DNA from: Aurantiacibacter rhizosphaerae
GTDB taxonomy: Bacteria; Pseudomonadota; Alphaproteobacteria; Sphingomonadales; Sphingomonadaceae
DNA length: 64,000 bases
NCBI RefSeq assembly: GCF_009807005.1
Contig: NZ_WUBR01000003.1
Coordinates: forward strand, 62,001-126,000
Direction: 5' to 3'
Shown here piece by piece: positions 48,419-58,627 of the stretch. The translations under genes and the position numbers were made by a program. Within the stretch, counting starts at the first letter, position 1. Every line of letters starts with the position of its first letter. The notes under the pieces were generated by a model, which was not told the origin of the DNA, did not search any database, and saw nothing but the letters and a program-made list of their open reading frames with translations.

Positions 48419-49482
48419 GCATTCCCGCCGAACGCCTGCGCCAGATCGCAAACCGCTTCGCCGAGCTGGAAGCGCGCATGGCCAGCGGCCAGCTAGAGGG
48501 CGACGAGTTCGTCCAGGCAAGCCGCGACTATTCCGAACTGGAGCCGGTGGCGCAGATCGCCGCCGAGGTTTCCGCCATGCGCGAGGAAATCGCAGGGCTG
48601 GAGGATATGCTCTCCGACCCTGAGATGAAGGCGATGGCGGAAGAGGAGCTGGACGCGCTGCGCAAGGCGCTGCCCGAAGCAGAGCGCAAGCTCTCCCTCG
48701 CCATGCTGCCGCGCGACAGCGCCGATGCGCGTCCCGCCATGCTGGAAATCCGCGCCGGCACGGGCGGGGACGAGGCCGCGCTGTTCGCGGGCGATCTCTA
48801 CCGCATGTACGAGAAATACGCGGCAGAGCAGGGCTGGAAGGTGGAACCTGTCAGCATGAACGCGGCCGAAGTCGGCGGCTTCAAGGAAGTGGTGGCCAAC
48901 ATCAAGGGCACCGGCGTGTTCGCCAAGCTGAAGTTCGAAAGCGGCGTGCACCGCGTGCAGCGCGTGCCCGTTACCGAGAGCGGCGGGCGCATCCATACCA
49001 GTGCCGCCACCGTCGCCGTGCTGCCGGAGCCGGACGAGGTGGACATCCATATCGACCCGACTGACCTCAAGGTGGATACCTATCGCGCCAGCGGGGCAGG
49101 CGGCCAGCACGTGAACACAACGGACAGCGCGATCCGCATCACGCACGAACCCTCCGGCCTCGTCGTCACCTGCCAGGACGGGCGTAGCCAACACAAGAAC
49201 CGCGAGAAGGCGATGCAAGTGCTGCGCGCGCGCCTGTATGAAAAGACCCGCGACGAAGCGCAGGGCGCGGAGGCCGAGGCGCGGAAGGCGATGGTGGGCA
49301 GCGGTGACCGTTCCGAACGCATCCGCACCTATAATTTCCCCCAAGGCCGCGTGACCGATCACCGCATCGGGCTGACGCTGCACAAGCTGCCGGAGGTGCT
49401 GGAAGGCACCGGTCTTGGCGAAATGGTGGACGCACTGATTGCGGAGGACGAGGCCAAGCGGCTTTCGGCGATGGATGGCTGA
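48415..49482 (+). CDS. prfA: Peptide chain release factor 1
   Basis: The 355-residue factor reads UAA and UAG. The tripeptide anticodon is PVT (185-187, in [14 protein letters not shown]) and the catalytic GGQ is at 229-231 ([12 protein letters not shown]). It starts with TTG at 48415, overlapping the hisS stop in TTGA; this places [10 protein letters not shown] at the expected distance. The prmC gene, which methylates its GGQ, overlaps its end by 8 bp. Confidence 0.95.
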   Translation: MSIPAERLRQIANRFAELEARMASGQLEGDEFVQASRDYSELEPVAQIAAEVSAMREEIAGLEDMLSDPEMKAMAEEELDALRKALPEAERKLSLAMLPRDSADARPAMLEIRAGTGGDEAALFAGDLYRMYEKYAAEQGWKVEPVSMNAAEVGGFKEVVANIKGTGVFAKLKFESGVHRVQRVPVTESGGRIHTSAATVAVLPEPDEVDIHIDPTDLKVDTYRASGAGGQHVNTTDSAIRITHEPSGLVVTCQDGRSQHKNREKAMQVLRARLYEKTRDEAQGAEAEARKAMVGSGDRSERIRTYNFPQGRVTDHRIGLTLHKLPEVLEGTGLGEMVDALIAEDEAKRLSAMDG

Positions 49483-50344
49483 CACGGTCGCCAGCGCCAT
49501 CCGGGAGGCCGCCACGCGCCTCTCCGGCACCAGCGACACCGCCCGGCTTGATGCTGAACTGCTGATGGCGCATGCGCTGGGTTGCAGCCGGTCTGACATG
49601 TTGCTGCGGCGCATGCAGGACGCCGCGCCCGCAGGTTTCGCCTCGTTGGTGGATCGCCGCGCCGCGTGTGAACCGGTGGCCTATATCATCGGCGCGCAAG
49701 AGTTTTACGGGCGCAGCTTTGCCGTCACGCCCGATGTGCTGATCCCGCGCGGAGATAGCGAAAGCGTGGTGGAAGCGGCCCTGAATGCTGTACTGAATGC
49801 TGCACCCGAAGCGCCGCGCATCCTCGATTGCGGCACCGGCTCCGGCGCGCTGCTGCTGACATTGCTGGCAGAACTGCCGGACGCGCAGGGCGTGGGTATC
49901 GATGCGTCTGCACCGGCGGTGGAGGTGGCGCGCGGCAATGCTGCCCGGCTTGGCATGACAGGCAGGGCGGACATTCGCGTGGCGGACTGGACCGTGCCCG
50001 GCTGGGCCGATGATCTTGGCCAGTTCGATCTCATCATCGCCAACCCGCCCTATGTGGAAAGCGATGCACAACTGGATGCCGATGTGCGCGATTACGAACC
50101 TGCAAGCGCACTTTTCGCCGGGCCGGATGGGCTGGACGATTATGCAATCCTGATCCCGCAATTGCCCAAACTGTTGATGAAAAACGGCATCGCCGTGCTG
50201 GAAATCGGGTCCACACAGGCTGAAATGGTTAGCGAAATCGCGCAACAGCATGGCTTTGCCGCAACTGCACATAAAGACCTTGGGCAGCGCGACAGGGCGC
50301 TTTTACTGCGATTAAGGCTTGGCAAAGCCGAATCGAGTGGCTAA
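49475..50344 (+). CDS. prmC: Release factor glutamine methyltransferase
   Basis: The 289-residue SAM enzyme methylates the GGQ glutamine of release factors. Signature parts are the N-terminal helical domain, [12 protein letters not shown] (117-128) and the substrate-binding NPPY (190-193). The start ATG overlaps prfA, so enzyme and substrate are co-made. It is a prfA-prmC pair conserved in most bacteria. Confidence 0.94.
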   Translation: MADTVASAIREAATRLSGTSDTARLDAELLMAHALGCSRSDMLLRRMQDAAPAGFASLVDRRAACEPVAYIIGAQEFYGRSFAVTPDVLIPRGDSESVVEAALNAVLNAAPEAPRILDCGTGSGALLLTLLAELPDAQGVGIDASAPAVEVARGNAARLGMTGRADIRVADWTVPGWADDLGQFDLIIANPPYVESDAQLDADVRDYEPASALFAGPDGLDDYAILIPQLPKLLMKNGIAVLEIGSTQAEMVSEIAQQHGFAATAHKDLGQRDRALLLRLRLGKAESSG

Positions 50345-50471
50345 CCCTGATATCAGGTCCACGGCGCAAGGCGCTGGATCAAACCCCAACATTTGCCAGC
50401 TAAGCGGCGATAAGGCCGCAGCGCGACTGTTCAGAACAGAATAGGGCAGACAAGGGATCGGGATGCCTCGT

Positions 50472-50500
50472 GACATGCTGTTTTGACGACATGCTGTTTT
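50472..50500. repeat. 16-bp-spaced direct repeat before the DUF4167 gene
   Basis: GACATGCTGTTTT occurs at 50472-50484 and 50488-50500. A possible -35, TTGACG, spans the end of the first copy (50483-50488). The DUF4167 gene begins 62 bp after the second copy. Confidence 0.7.
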
Positions 50501-50561
50501 CACGATGGATTATATGGCCGGACGGCTTTTGCCGCAGCCAGATTGAGGAAGCGAATAGCCC

Positions 50562-51341
50562 TTGAATAACAATCGGAACAACAATCGTCGTCGCGGCCGC
50601 GGTAACAACAATAACAACAATCGCGGCGGAGGCGGTGGTAACCTCTCCAACAACCGGATCGATTCCCGCGCGCGTGGCAACGCCCCGCAGATGCTGGAAA
50701 AATACAAGAAGCTGGCCAGCGAAGCCCAGCTGAATGACGATCGGGTGCAGACCGAATATTATCTGCAATTCGCGGATCACTATTTCCGCGTCCTGGCCGA
50801 TAACAAGGCACAGAAGGACGAGGCGCAGGCCAAGCGCAATGCAGAGCGCGGCACTGACAATTCCGACGATGACGACGATAATGACGACGACGATCGCAAT
50901 GATCGCGGCGACCGGAATGATCGCAACAGCCGCAGTGACCGCGGTGATCGGAATGACCGCAATGATCGTGGTCGCAATGGCCGCGGGAACAGCCGCAATC
51001 GCCGCGACAGCGACGATGATATGGACGAGGGCGTAGAAGGCGCAGCGGGCAATCAGGAGGATGATGACAATCCCTTCACCCGCGATGCCCGCGAAGAAAA
51101 GCCCAAGAGGGCGCGCAAGCCAGCCGCTCGCAAACCTGCCACCCGCAAGCGCAAGGATGCGGAAGACCAGGTGGAAGACGATGGCAGCCTGGACCCCAGC
51201 ATGCTGCCGCCCGCCATCGCGCGCGCATCCGAAGATGACGATGCCGCAGAAGCAAAGCCGAAGCGCAAGCCCGCCACCCGTACGCGCCGCAAGAAAACGG
51301 ACGAGGACGATGGCGGAGAGGCGCTTGAAGCGGTAGGCTGA
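50562..51341 (+). CDS. DUF4167 protein with low-complexity Arg/Asp/Asn tracts
   Basis: The 259-residue protein has an Asn/Arg/Gly head (about 1-38), a conserved DUF4167 core (about 36-85, NAPQMLEKYKKLASEAQ and ADHYFRVLADN), then a long run of Asp, Arg and Asn steps (about 98-150, repeating RNDRGD) and a basic tail with KPAARKPATRKRK. It resembles an RNA-binding or ribosome-associated protein by composition. It starts at TTG. DUF4167 genes follow prmC in many alphaproteobacteria. Function unknown. Confidence 0.82.
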   Translation: MNNNRNNNRRRGRGNNNNNNRGGGGGNLSNNRIDSRARGNAPQMLEKYKKLASEAQLNDDRVQTEYYLQFADHYFRVLADNKAQKDEAQAKRNAERGTDNSDDDDDNDDDDRNDRGDRNDRNSRSDRGDRNDRNDRGRNGRGNSRNRRDSDDDMDEGVEGAAGNQEDDDNPFTRDAREEKPKRARKPAARKPATRKRKDAEDQVEDDGSLDPSMLPPAIARASEDDDAAEAKPKRKPATRTRRKKTDEDDGGEALEAVG

Positions 51342-51385
51342 CAGGCGCGGTTGCGGCATAGCCCACGCGGCAGGACGCGACAGCA

Positions 51386-53026
51386 ATGGCCAGCGGGCAT
51401 TCCCTGAAACAGCATTCGGTGACCCAGCCCTCGGTGACACAGCGGCTTGATGCCCACCCGCATTTGGCGTCGCTGGGTCTTGGCCTGTTGTCCGCCACCG
51501 GGTTTCAACCGTTGGGCCTGTGGCCCGTCGCCTTGCTGGCAGTGGGGCTGTTTGCCCTGATCGCCGCCAATACCGCCAGCTGGCTGCGCGCGTTCAGACT
51601 GGGCTGGCTGTTCGGCGTGGCGCATTTCACCCTTGGCAACAACTGGATTGCCACGGCCTTCACCTTCCAATCCGAAATGCCCGCGATGCTGGGCTGGGCC
51701 GCCGTGCCGCTGCTGGCGCTGTATCTTGCCGTGTATCCCGCGCTGGCCGCGATAATCGCGCGGCTGGTGGTAAGAAACCGCGCAGGGCTGGCCTTTGCGC
51801 TCACCTTTGCCGGGGCCTGGATATTTACGGAATGGCTGCGAAGCTGGGTTTTCTCCGGCTATGTCTGGAACCCGCTTGGCATGGTCCTCCTCGGTCCGAT
51901 GGACCGCCCTGGCCTCGCCGCGATCACGCCCATCATGGGCACCTATGCCCTGTCTGGCCTGGCGGTGTTGCTGGGCTGCGCGCTGGTGCTGATGCTGAAA
52001 GAGCGAAACTGGCTGGCGGCCGGGGCCACCGCGCTGCTGCTGGTGGCAGGAATGTTTTGGCCCGCCGGAGAAGCGCAGCAGGGTGATCTGCTGGTCACGA
52101 TAGTCCAGCCCGATATCCGGCAGGAGAGAATTTCCGATCCGCGCTTTTTCGAGGCGAATTACAACCGACTGGCGCAGCTTTCCCGGCGCGAAGAAAGTGG
52201 CGCCGGTACGAATACCGACGCCGAACCGCGCATCGTCCTATGGCCCGAAAGCGGCATGGCGGATTATCTGCGAGAGGGATATCCGCAACGCTATTACGAT
52301 CGCACCACCGCCTTGGGCAGCCCGCTCTATGCCCGCCGCCGCCTGGCCACCGCCGTGGGTGATGACAGCGTGCTGCTGACAGGCGCAGTGGACCTTGAAA
52401 TAGGCGCGGACGAGACTGGCTTTGTGCGTGCATTGGGTGCGCGCAACGCCGTCACCGCGATTGGCAGTGATGGTGAACTTCTGGGCGGCTATGCCAAGGC
52501 GCATCTTGTCCCCTATGGCGAATATTTGCCCATGCGCGAATGGCTGGAGCCGCTGGGCCTCACCCGGCTGGTGGCGGGCTCTATCGATTTCTGGCCCGGC
52601 CCCGGCCCGCGCACGCTGGACTTGGGCGAATATGGCAAGGTCAGCCCGCAGGTCTGCTATGAAATCATCTTCAGCGGGCAGGTGACGGATCGCAGCAACC
52701 GCGCCGATTATATCTTCAACCCGTCTAACGAGGCATGGTTCGGCGGCAATGCACAGCCGCAGTTTCTGGCCCAGTCCCGCATGCGCGCGATAGAGGAGGG
52801 ACTGCCCGTCCTGCGCGCCACCACTACCGGAATCAGCGCGGTGATCGATGCGCGCGGCGTGGTGCGGCAACACCTTGCCCAGCACGTGCAGGGACGCATT
52901 GATGCACGCGTGCCACCCGCAACCGCGCCAACGCTTTTTGCGCGTTTCGGGAACATGCTGGGCCTGGCATGGTCCATCGTCTTGATGCTGGCAGGTTTTG
53001 TTGCCATGCGTCGGCAGCCTGTCTAG
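51386..53026 (+). CDS. lnt: Apolipoprotein N-acyltransferase
   Basis: The 546-residue inner membrane enzyme adds the third acyl chain to lipoproteins. It has six to eight membrane helices (about 30-230) and a periplasmic nitrilase-like domain with the catalytic triad Glu288 (WPESG), Lys371 (YAKAHLVPYGEY) and Cys424 (QVCYEIIF). The first 25 residues are a cytoplasmic tail. metK follows 50 bp downstream. Confidence 0.94.
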   Translation: MASGHSLKQHSVTQPSVTQRLDAHPHLASLGLGLLSATGFQPLGLWPVALLAVGLFALIAANTASWLRAFRLGWLFGVAHFTLGNNWIATAFTFQSEMPAMLGWAAVPLLALYLAVYPALAAIIARLVVRNRAGLAFALTFAGAWIFTEWLRSWVFSGYVWNPLGMVLLGPMDRPGLAAITPIMGTYALSGLAVLLGCALVLMLKERNWLAAGATALLLVAGMFWPAGEAQQGDLLVTIVQPDIRQERISDPRFFEANYNRLAQLSRREESGAGTNTDAEPRIVLWPESGMADYLREGYPQRYYDRTTALGSPLYARRRLATAVGDDSVLLTGAVDLEIGADETGFVRALGARNAVTAIGSDGELLGGYAKAHLVPYGEYLPMREWLEPLGLTRLVAGSIDFWPGPGPRTLDLGEYGKVSPQVCYEIIFSGQVTDRSNRADYIFNPSNEAWFGGNAQPQFLAQSRMRAIEEGLPVLRATTTGISAVIDARGVVRQHLAQHVQGRIDARVPPATAPTLFARFGNMLGLAWSIVLMLAGFVAMRRQPV

Positions 53027-53076
53027 GGCCGCCTGTCGAAGCAATCGATTAACCAAAAGAGAAGGCAATCTCCAAC

Positions 53077-54297
53077 ATGCGCCAATCCTATCTGTTCACG
53101 TCCGAAAGCGTTTCCGAAGGCCATCCGGACAAGGTATCGGACCAGATCTCCGATGCCGTGGTCGATCTTTTCCTGTCGAAAGATCCCGAAGCGCGCGTGG
53201 CCTGTGAAACGCTCACCACCACCAACAATGTGGTGCTGGCCGGCGAAGTGCGCGGCAAGGGCATGATTGATACAGATGGCAATTGGGTGATCGGCGCAAA
53301 GGCAGAGATCGAGAAGGCCGTGCGCGATACGGTGAAGGCCATCGGCTATGAACAGTCCGGCTTTCACTGGGGTGACCTGACTTTCGTCAACCACCTGCAC
53401 CCGCAAAGCGCGGACATCGCGCAGGGCGTGGATGCGGGCACCGAAGGCTCCAACAAGGATGAAGGCGCGGGCGATCAGGGCATCATGTTCGGCTTCGCCT
53501 GTGACGAGACGCCGGACCTGATGCCGGCCCCCATCGATTACAGCCACAAGATCCTGGAACAGATGGCGGCAGACCGGAAGAACGGCACAGCCCCGTTCCT
53601 GGAGCCTGACAGCAAGAGCCAGGTTACGCTGCGCTACGAGGACGGCAAGCCCGTTGCCTGCACGGCAGTGGTCGTCTCCACCCAGCATGCCGAAGGATAT
53701 GACGAGGGCGACAAGGAAGCCGAGCTGCACAATTATGTGAAGGGCGTTGTCCGCAACATCCTGCCGGACGGCTTCCTGTCGGACGACACCGCGTGGCACA
53801 TCAACCCCACCGGCAAGTTCGTGATCGGCGGCCCCGATGGCGATGCCGGCCTTACCGGGCGCAAGATCATCGTCGATACCTATGGCGGCGCGGCCCCGCA
53901 TGGCGGCGGCGCGTTCAGCGGGAAGGACCCCACCAAGGTGGACCGTTCTGCCGCATACATCACCCGCCACCTAGCAAAGAACGTGGTGGCCGCCGGCCTC
54001 GCCACGCGCTGCACCATCCAGATCGCCTATGCCATCGGCGTGTCGGAGCCGTTGTCGCTCTATGTCGACACGCACGGTACGGGCACGGTTGCCGACGACA
54101 AGATCGAGGATGCCATTCGCGGTATCGACAAGCTGGGCGGCCTGACCCCGCGCGGCATCCGCACCTACCTTGGCCTCAACAAACCGATCTACCAGACCAG
54201 CGCCGCCTACGGGCACTTCGGCCGTAAGGCTGAGGGCGACCTGTTCCCGTGGGAGCGCACGGATCTGGCGGATGATCTGAAGGCAGCGCTGGCGTAA
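53077..54297 (+). CDS. metK: S-adenosylmethionine synthetase
   Basis: The 406-residue enzyme makes SAM from methionine and [12 protein letters not shown] (15-23), [10 protein letters not shown] and the phosphate loop [16 protein letters not shown] are intact. The 50-bp leader is too short for a known SAM riboswitch and shows no such fold. It is followed by a DUF418 gene on the same strand. Confidence 0.97.
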   Translation: MRQSYLFTSESVSEGHPDKVSDQISDAVVDLFLSKDPEARVACETLTTTNNVVLAGEVRGKGMIDTDGNWVIGAKAEIEKAVRDTVKAIGYEQSGFHWGDLTFVNHLHPQSADIAQGVDAGTEGSNKDEGAGDQGIMFGFACDETPDLMPAPIDYSHKILEQMAADRKNGTAPFLEPDSKSQVTLRYEDGKPVACTAVVVSTQHAEGYDEGDKEAELHNYVKGVVRNILPDGFLSDDTAWHINPTGKFVIGGPDGDAGLTGRKIIVDTYGGAAPHGGGAFSGKDPTKVDRSAAYITRHLAKNVVAAGLATRCTIQIAYAIGVSEPLSLYVDTHGTGTVADDKIEDAIRGIDKLGGLTPRGIRTYLGLNKPIYQTSAAYGHFGRKAEGDLFPWERTDLADDLKAALA

Positions 54298-54318
54298 ACG
54301 CTTCAAGGGGCGGCGCGG

Positions 54319-55581
54319 GTGAGCGATCACGGCACCGCCTTGACCTCCACGCCATCGGCGAACAGGCGCATCGCGGCGCTAGACGCACTGCGCGGCGTGG
54401 CGATCATCGGCATCATTCCGATGAACGTCATCGCCTTTTCCATGCCCGCCGCGGCCTATATCAACCCGCGCGCCTTTGGCGGGCACGATCTGGGCGAAAC
54501 GCTGCTGTGGGCGATCAGCTTCGTGCTGGTGGAGGACAAGTTCCGCGCACTGTTCGCCATGATGTTTGGCGCGGGCGTGGCGATCCTGCTGGACAAGCGC
54601 AGCGCCCATCCCCTGCGCGATCATTTTGCCCGCATGGCGGCACTGCTGGTGATAGCCGTGGCCCATGCGGTGTTCCTCGCTAATAACGACGTGCTGCGAA
54701 GCTACGCCGTGGCCGGCTTGCTGCTGCCACTGGCGTTGCGCTGGCGTGTGCGCACATTGCTGCTGGTCTCCGGCGCGCTGGTGGCGGGTCAGCTAGCGGT
54801 GTCTGGCTGGTATGCCTGGGACTGGCTGGCCTACTGGCAACAGCGGGCCGGCGGCGCGCTGGTGGACCCGGCACCGTGGCAGGTGGCGGAGGCGGCATAT
54901 GGTTTCAATCCCGATGCGATCACCGCCGCTATCCAGCGCAATGACGCAGGGCTGTGGGAGCGGGTGACGCTGCGACTCTCGCAGGCAGAGCAGCAGTTGC
55001 GCTTCGTTGCCGCTTCGCTGCCATCGGCGCTGGCGGCGATGCTGCTGGGCATGGCTTTCTGGCGCTGCGGATTGCTGGCGGGGCAGTGGGAGGCGCGGCG
55101 CGCCATGCGCCTTGGCCTGATATGTGCGAGCGCGTCGCTCCCCGTGTTAATGGCACTGGCGGGATGGACGATGAACAGCGGTTTCGATCCCATCGTGACC
55201 GCTGCAAATGTGCTGGTGTGGAGCGCACCCTTCGACCTCGCGCTGGGCGTAGCCTATGCCGCGTTCGCGATGGCGCTGTTTGGCAGCTCGCTGAAAGAGC
55301 ATCGCTCTACAATGCTTCTTGCCGCTGCCGGACGGATGGCGCTGACCAATTACCTCTCCACCAGCCTGATCTTCGCTGTCATGTTCGCAGGCTGGGGCCT
55401 TGGCCTGTTTGCCGAGGTTTCGCGCGGGCAGGCGTTGCTGCTCTGCCTTGTGCCTACCGCCGCAATACTGGCGTGGTCCGCCCCGTGGCTGCGGCATTTC
55501 CGCATGGGTCCGGCGGAGTGGCTGTGGCGCAGCCTCGCCGATCTCAAGCCACGGGCCCTGCGGCGGGAGGCGGGGTCCTGA
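54319..55581 (+). CDS. DUF418 family membrane protein
   Basis: The 420-residue protein has about nine membrane helices. RIAALDALRGVAIIGI near the start and the C-terminal GRMALTNYLSTSLIF with GPAEWLWR are DUF418/YeiB signatures, related to acyltransferase-3-type folds. It starts at GTG (54319). Function unknown. Its 3' end overlaps the convergent MFS gene by 38 bp. Confidence 0.87.
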   Translation: MSDHGTALTSTPSANRRIAALDALRGVAIIGIIPMNVIAFSMPAAAYINPRAFGGHDLGETLLWAISFVLVEDKFRALFAMMFGAGVAILLDKRSAHPLRDHFARMAALLVIAVAHAVFLANNDVLRSYAVAGLLLPLALRWRVRTLLLVSGALVAGQLAVSGWYAWDWLAYWQQRAGGALVDPAPWQVAEAAYGFNPDAITAAIQRNDAGLWERVTLRLSQAEQQLRFVAASLPSALAAMLLGMAFWRCGLLAGQWEARRAMRLGLICASASLPVLMALAGWTMNSGFDPIVTAANVLVWSAPFDLALGVAYAAFAMALFGSSLKEHRSTMLLAAAGRMALTNYLSTSLIFAVMFAGWGLGLFAEVSRGQALLLCLVPTAAILAWSAPWLRHFRMGPAEWLWRSLADLKPRALRREAGS

Positions 55582-56827
55582 CACTGTCCATATCGGCGGG
55601 CAGCCGGCGCGCTGCGATAAAGTAATGCGCGGAGGCCCACAGGTAGCCAAGCCCGCTCACCGCCATGGCAACCGCCAGCCCGCGCGCCGCGCCATATTCG
55701 GGCGAAAGCGTGTCGCTCAGCAACCCCAGCAGCGATGGGCCAAGGCCGCCTGCCACGCCATATACGCCGTTGAGGATTGCCGCTGCCGTCGCTCGCATGC
55801 GCGGGTGCATCAAATTCTGCAAGGTGGCGTAGGTGATGCCGAGATAGCCGAAGTTCAGGAAGGTCGCGATGCTGACGAGGCCCAGCAGCAGCGGCAGATC
55901 CGTGCGCGTGATTGCAAAGGCATAAAGCGGCGCGCCGATCAGCAGGGAGACTGCGGGGATCAGCGCATAGGCGCGTGGGTTGCCCGCGCCCAGCCTGTCT
56001 CCCAGCCAGCCGCTGCCCACCACCGAAAGCGCCGCGGGCAGGCTGGCGATAAGGCCGGCGTAAAGCCCCGCCTCTGCCAGCCCCACGCCGAATTCGCGCA
56101 CCATCAGGGAGGCAAAGAAGAAGTTGAGGCCGAAGCCCAGCATTGCCGCCAGCGCCGATCCGATGACGAGGTTGCGCGCGCTTGGCAGGCGGAACAGGCG
56201 CGCCAGCACGGCGGAGATAGGCGGCACGTCCTCGCTGGCGCCGGGATCGTGCTGCCCGCGCTTCGGCTCTGCGATGAAGAACCATGCGACAAAGCCCATC
56301 AACAGCCCCGGTATCGCGGCGATCAGGAAGGTCATGCGCCAGCCGAATTCCTGCGCGATCCAGCCACCGCCCACAAAGCCGATGAAGGCGCCGAGCGGCG
56401 GGGAGAGCAGGAGGCAGGAAATCGCGAAACCGCGCCTGTTTGCGGGGAAATAGTCTGCCACCACGGACTGGTTCGCGGGCAGGCCGATGGCTTCTCCCAA
56501 CCCCACGCCCATGCGCGCCACCAGCAATTGCACCCAGCTTCCCGCCCAGCCGCAGGCCGCCGTGGCAATGGACCAGATGATCGTGCCGAAGGAAATCAGC
56601 GTGAGGCGCCGCACCCGCTCCGCAGTGCGCGCCACCACCAGCCCGGCGCCGATATTGAGCAGCGCAAAGGCCCAGGCCATCAGCGAAACCTGCGCATCGG
56701 AAAGGCCGAATTCGACCTTCACCGGCTCCACCAGCACATTCACCACGATCCGGTCGATAAAGCCGACGGTCGCGATCGATGCGATCACCACCAGTGCCAG
56801 CGTCGGCGATGCCTTGCGCGTTTTCAT
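55544..56827 (-). CDS. MFS transporter
   Basis: The 427-residue protein has twelve hydrophobic segments. It shows the MFS motif A region in loop 2-3 in a weak form (RTAERVRRLTLISFG) and the LLSPPLGAFIGFVGGGWIAQEFGWRMTFL region of motif C/helix 5. Subgroup and substrate are unclear; sequence style is like the spinster/organic-anion type, common in sphingomonads. I chose the ATG giving MKTRKASPTLALVV; the earlier frame is not conserved in style. Confidence 0.83.
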   Translation of the reverse strand: MKTRKASPTLALVVIASIATVGFIDRIVVNVLVEPVKVEFGLSDAQVSLMAWAFALLNIGAGLVVARTAERVRRLTLISFGTIIWSIATAACGWAGSWVQLLVARMGVGLGEAIGLPANQSVVADYFPANRRGFAISCLLLSPPLGAFIGFVGGGWIAQEFGWRMTFLIAAIPGLLMGFVAWFFIAEPKRGQHDPGASEDVPPISAVLARLFRLPSARNLVIGSALAAMLGFGLNFFFASLMVREFGVGLAEAGLYAGLIASLPAALSVVGSGWLGDRLGAGNPRAYALIPAVSLLIGAPLYAFAITRTDLPLLLGLVSIATFLNFGYLGITYATLQNLMHPRMRATAAAILNGVYGVAGGLGPSLLGLLSDTLSPEYGAARGLAVAMAVSGLGYLWASAHYFIAARRLPADMDSVRTPPPAAGPVA

Positions 56828-57101
56828 GTCCCTCTCCCGCAACAAGGCATAGACGAAATAGGCGACCCCGCAATGAAGCGAGGCTATTGCTGGCGATCTG
56901 GAACGGCGAAGGGGGGCTTTTGGAAATCGGCAATTGCCCGATTTATCGTTTGCGCGCAGCGCGATAGCTGCAGAACGAGAGACCGCTCTGTGACTTTTCG
57001 ATCCATCTGCCCTCGCAGCATGAGGGGAGTGGGAATGAGGAAGGCTGCGCATGGGGCCATCCGGCCATGCGCAGCCTCTTGTAGGAAAGCCTGGCACCCG
57101 G

Positions 57102-57476
57102 TCAGGCGGGTTTCGCGCCGTGGTTCTCGCGCACCCAGCGGCCCACCTTGCGGCCGTAGCGGGCGATCATCTGCATGTTGAAGAAGTGCCAGCAGCCCAG
57201 CACCATCACCGCCAGCCCCACCTTGGTGGCGACGAAGCGGATGGCTTCGGCCAGCGTGGTCGGCTCTGCACCAAGGCTGATCGTCAGCAGGATGAAGCCG
57301 ATGTTGACGAGGTAGAACCCCACCACCAGCAGGTGATTGGTGCTGCGCGCCAGCACCTCGTCATGGCCGAAGCAATCGACCAGGAAAACCTCCCCGTTCA
57401 CGCTCAGCGTGCGCGCCACCCAGCCGATGAGGGCAATGGCGATGAAGAGATAGGCGAAATAGCTCAGTTCGGTCAT
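57102..57476 (-). CDS. Membrane protein of the MarR/GbsR-linked gene set
   Basis: The 124-residue protein has three membrane helices (about 6-22, 46-66, 83-104) and a basic C-terminal tail. No family recognised. It starts 14 bp after the previous gene and so belongs to the regulator-headed operon. Its stop lies before a 270-bp gap that separates it from the MFS gene. Confidence 0.65.
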   Translation of the reverse strand: MTELSYFAYLFIAIALIGWVARTLSVNGEVFLVDCFGHDEVLARSTNHLLVVGFYLVNIGFILLTISLGAEPTTLAEAIRFVATKVGLAVMVLGCWHFFNMQMIARYGRKVGRWVRENHGAKPA

Positions 57477-57490
57477 CGTACTTCTCCTGC

Positions 57491-58030
57491 TTAGTAAATC
57501 ATGTCGTGGAAGGGGTTGGTGGGGGCGCCTTCCGGCCCATCGGCCGCGCGAGCGACGTCTTCACGATAGCTGCCCCAGATTTTGCCGCAGACGCCGCCTG
57601 CCAATGCGCCGAACAGACCAAAGAAAAATCCAATCCAGAGCGTGCCACTGTTGAATGCGCCTTCCAACAAGGCGGCAAAGAGCATCGGCAAGACCAGTCC
57701 ACCAACCATGCCGACTGCGGCGAAGATGGGCGCGCGCTCCCGGCGAAATTGGCGAAGCAGGGCGGTCAGCGGTAGGCCGATCAGAAGCATGCCAATCAGT
57801 GTTCCGGCCAAGGCGATTCCCAGCGGCAGCAGGCCCAGCAACAGGCCCTGCGGGTCGCCCTGCGAGATCATGGCTGTCAGGCCCGCCGGTACTGTAAAGA
57901 CCAAGAAGAAACCGCCGCCAGCCACCGCGCCCCAGCCTGTGGCACGGAAGAAGGAGCCGATCATCAGGCCTAGCTCCTTGTCAGTAATTTCTGTAATTTC
58001 AGAAACGGTATTGCGTGGATCGGCAGTCAT
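57491..58030 (-). CDS. Membrane protein under a MarR/GbsR-type operator, start uncertain
   Basis: The frame from ATG 58030 has 179 residues with four membrane helices and a C-terminal hydrophilic stretch ending TNPFHDMIY. A second ATG at 57964 (MIGSFFRATGW, 157 residues) is preceded by AAGGAG and lies 23 bp from an exact copy of the regulator's operator. It may be the true start when transcription begins at the internal promoter. No family recognised. Confidence 0.65.
   Translation of the reverse strand: MTADPRNTVSEITEITDKELGLMIGSFFRATGWGAVAGGGFFLVFTVPAGLTAMISQGDPQGLLLGLLPLGIALAGTLIGMLLIGLPLTALLRQFRRERAPIFAAVGMVGGLVLPMLFAALLEGAFNSGTLWIGFFFGLFGALAGGVCGKIWGSYREDVARAADGPEGAPTNPFHDMIY
57988..58005. 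promoter_or_regulatory. Operator copy 1, palindrome
   Basis: TTTCTGTAATTTCAGAAA, an 18-bp palindrome (6-bp arms, 6-bp centre). It lies 23 bp before ATG 57964 and inside the longer frame from ATG 58030. On the minus strand TTGTCA (58030-58035) lies 24 bp before it and could be a -35. Confidence 0.8.
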
Positions 58031-58056
58031 GACAATTGATCCTTTCGTATCGGGAG

Positions 58057-58605
58057 TTAGCTGTCGCTTTGCTTGCGGGCGGGGATGAAGCGGGCGACCT
58101 TGCCGCCAAGGTTCATCAGGGTGATGAGCGTGCCCTTGGGCAGCTTGCGGACATCGTCGAACCAGCCGGTCAGCGTGCCCATGAAGGTATGCATGCGTCC
58201 AATCCGCTCAGCGATATGCGGCGGCACGTCCTTGCGGCCTTCCAGCCTGGCAGAGAGTTCTGCCAGCGTGGCGAGCGTGGGGTCGATCTCGCGCTTCTTG
58301 CGCTCCAACGTGATGCGCATCAGCATTTCCCACAGGTCCGTTTCCGCCACGAAATGATCACGCCTGTCGCCGATGATGTGGGTGCGGCGGATGATACCGT
58401 AGCTCTGTAATTCCTTCAGCGCGGTGGAGACATTGCTGCGGGCAAGGCCCAGCGTATCGCAGATCTCTTCGGCATGCAGCGGCTTGTCCGAGAGGTAGAG
58501 CAGGGCATGCACCTGGCTGACCGAGCGGTTCACACCCCAATGCGAGCCCATTTCCCCCCAGTGGAGTATGAAGGCTTCGGCTTCGGGAATGTCTGTCACT
58601 CGCAC
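58057..58605 (-). CDS. GbsR/MarR family transcriptional regulator
   Basis: The 182-residue protein has a winged-helix domain (about 25-90, LYLSDKPLHAEEICDTLGLARSNVSTALKEL as recognition part) and a C-terminal helical dimer domain, matching the GbsR branch of MarR (choline/glycine-betaine and other small-molecule sensors). It starts at GTG (58605), with AAAAAGG upstream. A palindrome identical to operator copy 1 lies directly upstream, implying autoregulation. The two genes after it on the same strand are probable targets. Confidence 0.85.
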   Translation of the reverse strand: MRVTDIPEAEAFILHWGEMGSHWGVNRSVSQVHALLYLSDKPLHAEEICDTLGLARSNVSTALKELQSYGIIRRTHIIGDRRDHFVAETDLWEMLMRITLERKKREIDPTLATLAELSARLEGRKDVPPHIAERIGRMHTFMGTLTGWFDDVRKLPKGTLITLMNLGGKVARFIPARKQSDS

Positions 58606-58627
58606 GACTCGGTGCCGCCTTTTTCTA

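Noticed and set aside
53027-53076. SAM riboswitch before metK
   Set aside because: Only 50 bp lie between lnt and metK, and no SAM-I or SAM-II-like pairing can be drawn.
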